Source: Deltaproteobacteria bacterium
GTDB taxonomy: Bacteria > Desulfobacterota > UBA8473
Assembly (NCBI GenBank): GCA_030621455.1
Contig: JAUXHQ010000139.1
Coordinates: forward strand, 1 to 5,780
Length of the DNA: 5,780 bases
Reading direction: 5' to 3'
Under the pieces are notes generated by a model. The model had not been told where the DNA came from, made no database searches, and saw only the letters and a list, made by a program, of their open reading frames with translations. The number at the start of each line of letters is the position of its first letter. Positions within the stretch are counted from its first letter, which is position 1. The position numbers and the translations under genes are program-made. This document shows positions 5,532 to 5,780 of the stretch, in pieces.

Positions 5532-5780
5532 TCAAGACCCTGCGTATTGAGCCTCCATAACCTTTACGAGTCGGGTCAGGGCGCTGTTCACCGGAGTCGG
5601 GATCCCTAATTTCTCACCCCTTTCCACGATGGCCCCATTAATGGCGTCGATCTCCGTGCGTCTTTTGGCCTCGATGTCTTGTAGCATCGATGCCTTGTTT
5701 TCCGAGGCCGCCCTTAGGGCTGAAATGCATGTCTCAACGGGATGTCCTGTCATGAGGATCCGAATACCCTCGGCTTTGGC
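5532..5780 (-). CDS. Ketopantoate reductase (PanE/ApbA) family protein, C-terminal part
   Basis: Only the last 82 residues are in the window; the frame is open to the right edge, so the start lies outside. The internal ATG at 5753 is not the start, because the upstream codons (AKAEGIRIL) continue the domain. The segment KASMLQDIEAKRRTEIDAIN followed by LGIPTPVN is the signature of the helical C-terminal domain of 2-dehydropantoate 2-reductases. It includes the Ser of SMLQD and the Glu of RTEID that act in substrate binding in characterised PanE. The full enzyme (about 300 residues) uses NADPH to reduce 2-dehydropantoate to pantoate for coenzyme A synthesis. Paralogues of unknown substrate are common, and without the Rossmann domain the two cannot be told apart. 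The family call is firm, the reaction less so. Confidence 0.85.
   Translation of the reverse strand, partial: AKAEGIRILMTGHPVETCISALRAASENKASMLQDIEAKRRTEIDAINGAIVERGEKLGIPTPVNSALTRLVKVMEAQYAGS

Noticed and set aside
1..5780. CRISPR arrays, tRNA or rRNA genes, and insertion sequences.
   Set aside because: No regularly spaced direct repeats, no tRNA-like cloverleaf with TTCGA arm, no rRNA-like sequence and no intact transposase frame were seen by eye.

Overview
This window looks like a piece of chromosome from an anaerobic bacterium. The central block encodes an ATP-driven, oxygen-sensitive radical-type CoA-ester reductase or dehydratase. Strong AGGAGG-type ribosome binding sites, a small lipoprotein with a bacterial lipobox and an intrinsic terminator all point to Bacteria. 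The mix of genes would suit a deltaproteobacterial (Desulfobacterota/Syntrophales-like) lineage, but that placement is inference and not proven by the sequence.

Layout. Positions 1-333 hold no convincing intact gene. There is a possible decayed reading frame on the minus strand and a good sigma70-type promoter (perfect TTGACA at 252-257) with TTATC/GATAA repeats in its spacer. It leads into a PHP-domain metal-dependent hydrolase (334-876, TTG start). Positions 877-1040 form an unusually structured leader: a long imperfect helix closing several hairpins, a perfect TATAAT box, a 17-base palindrome, and an ordered set of short motifs reminiscent of a divergent cobalamin riboswitch.

The main feature is a tight four-gene operon at 1041-4995: a BcrB/BzdO-like subunit, a BcrC/BzdN-like subunit, and two different BadF/BadG/BcrA/BcrD-type ATPases. 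Intergenic distances are 3 and 11 bases, then a 4-base overlap. This is the subunit composition of class I benzoyl-CoA reductase. The two ATPases would form the electron activator: they share a [4Fe-4S] cluster and hydrolyse ATP. They would pass low-potential electrons one at a time to the two cluster-bearing catalytic subunits. The subunit sizes, especially two short ATPases of about 260 residues, fit the Bzd type better than the Bcr type. The real substrate cannot be read from the sequence. No CoA ligase, ferredoxin or ring-hydrolysis gene lies in the window.

The operon ends at a perfect 20-bp stem terminator (5013-5059). Convergent to it on the minus strand are a small putative outer-membrane lipoprotein (5076-5420) and, at the right edge, the C-terminal part of a ketopantoate reductase (PanE/ApbA) family protein (5532-5780, cut by the window).
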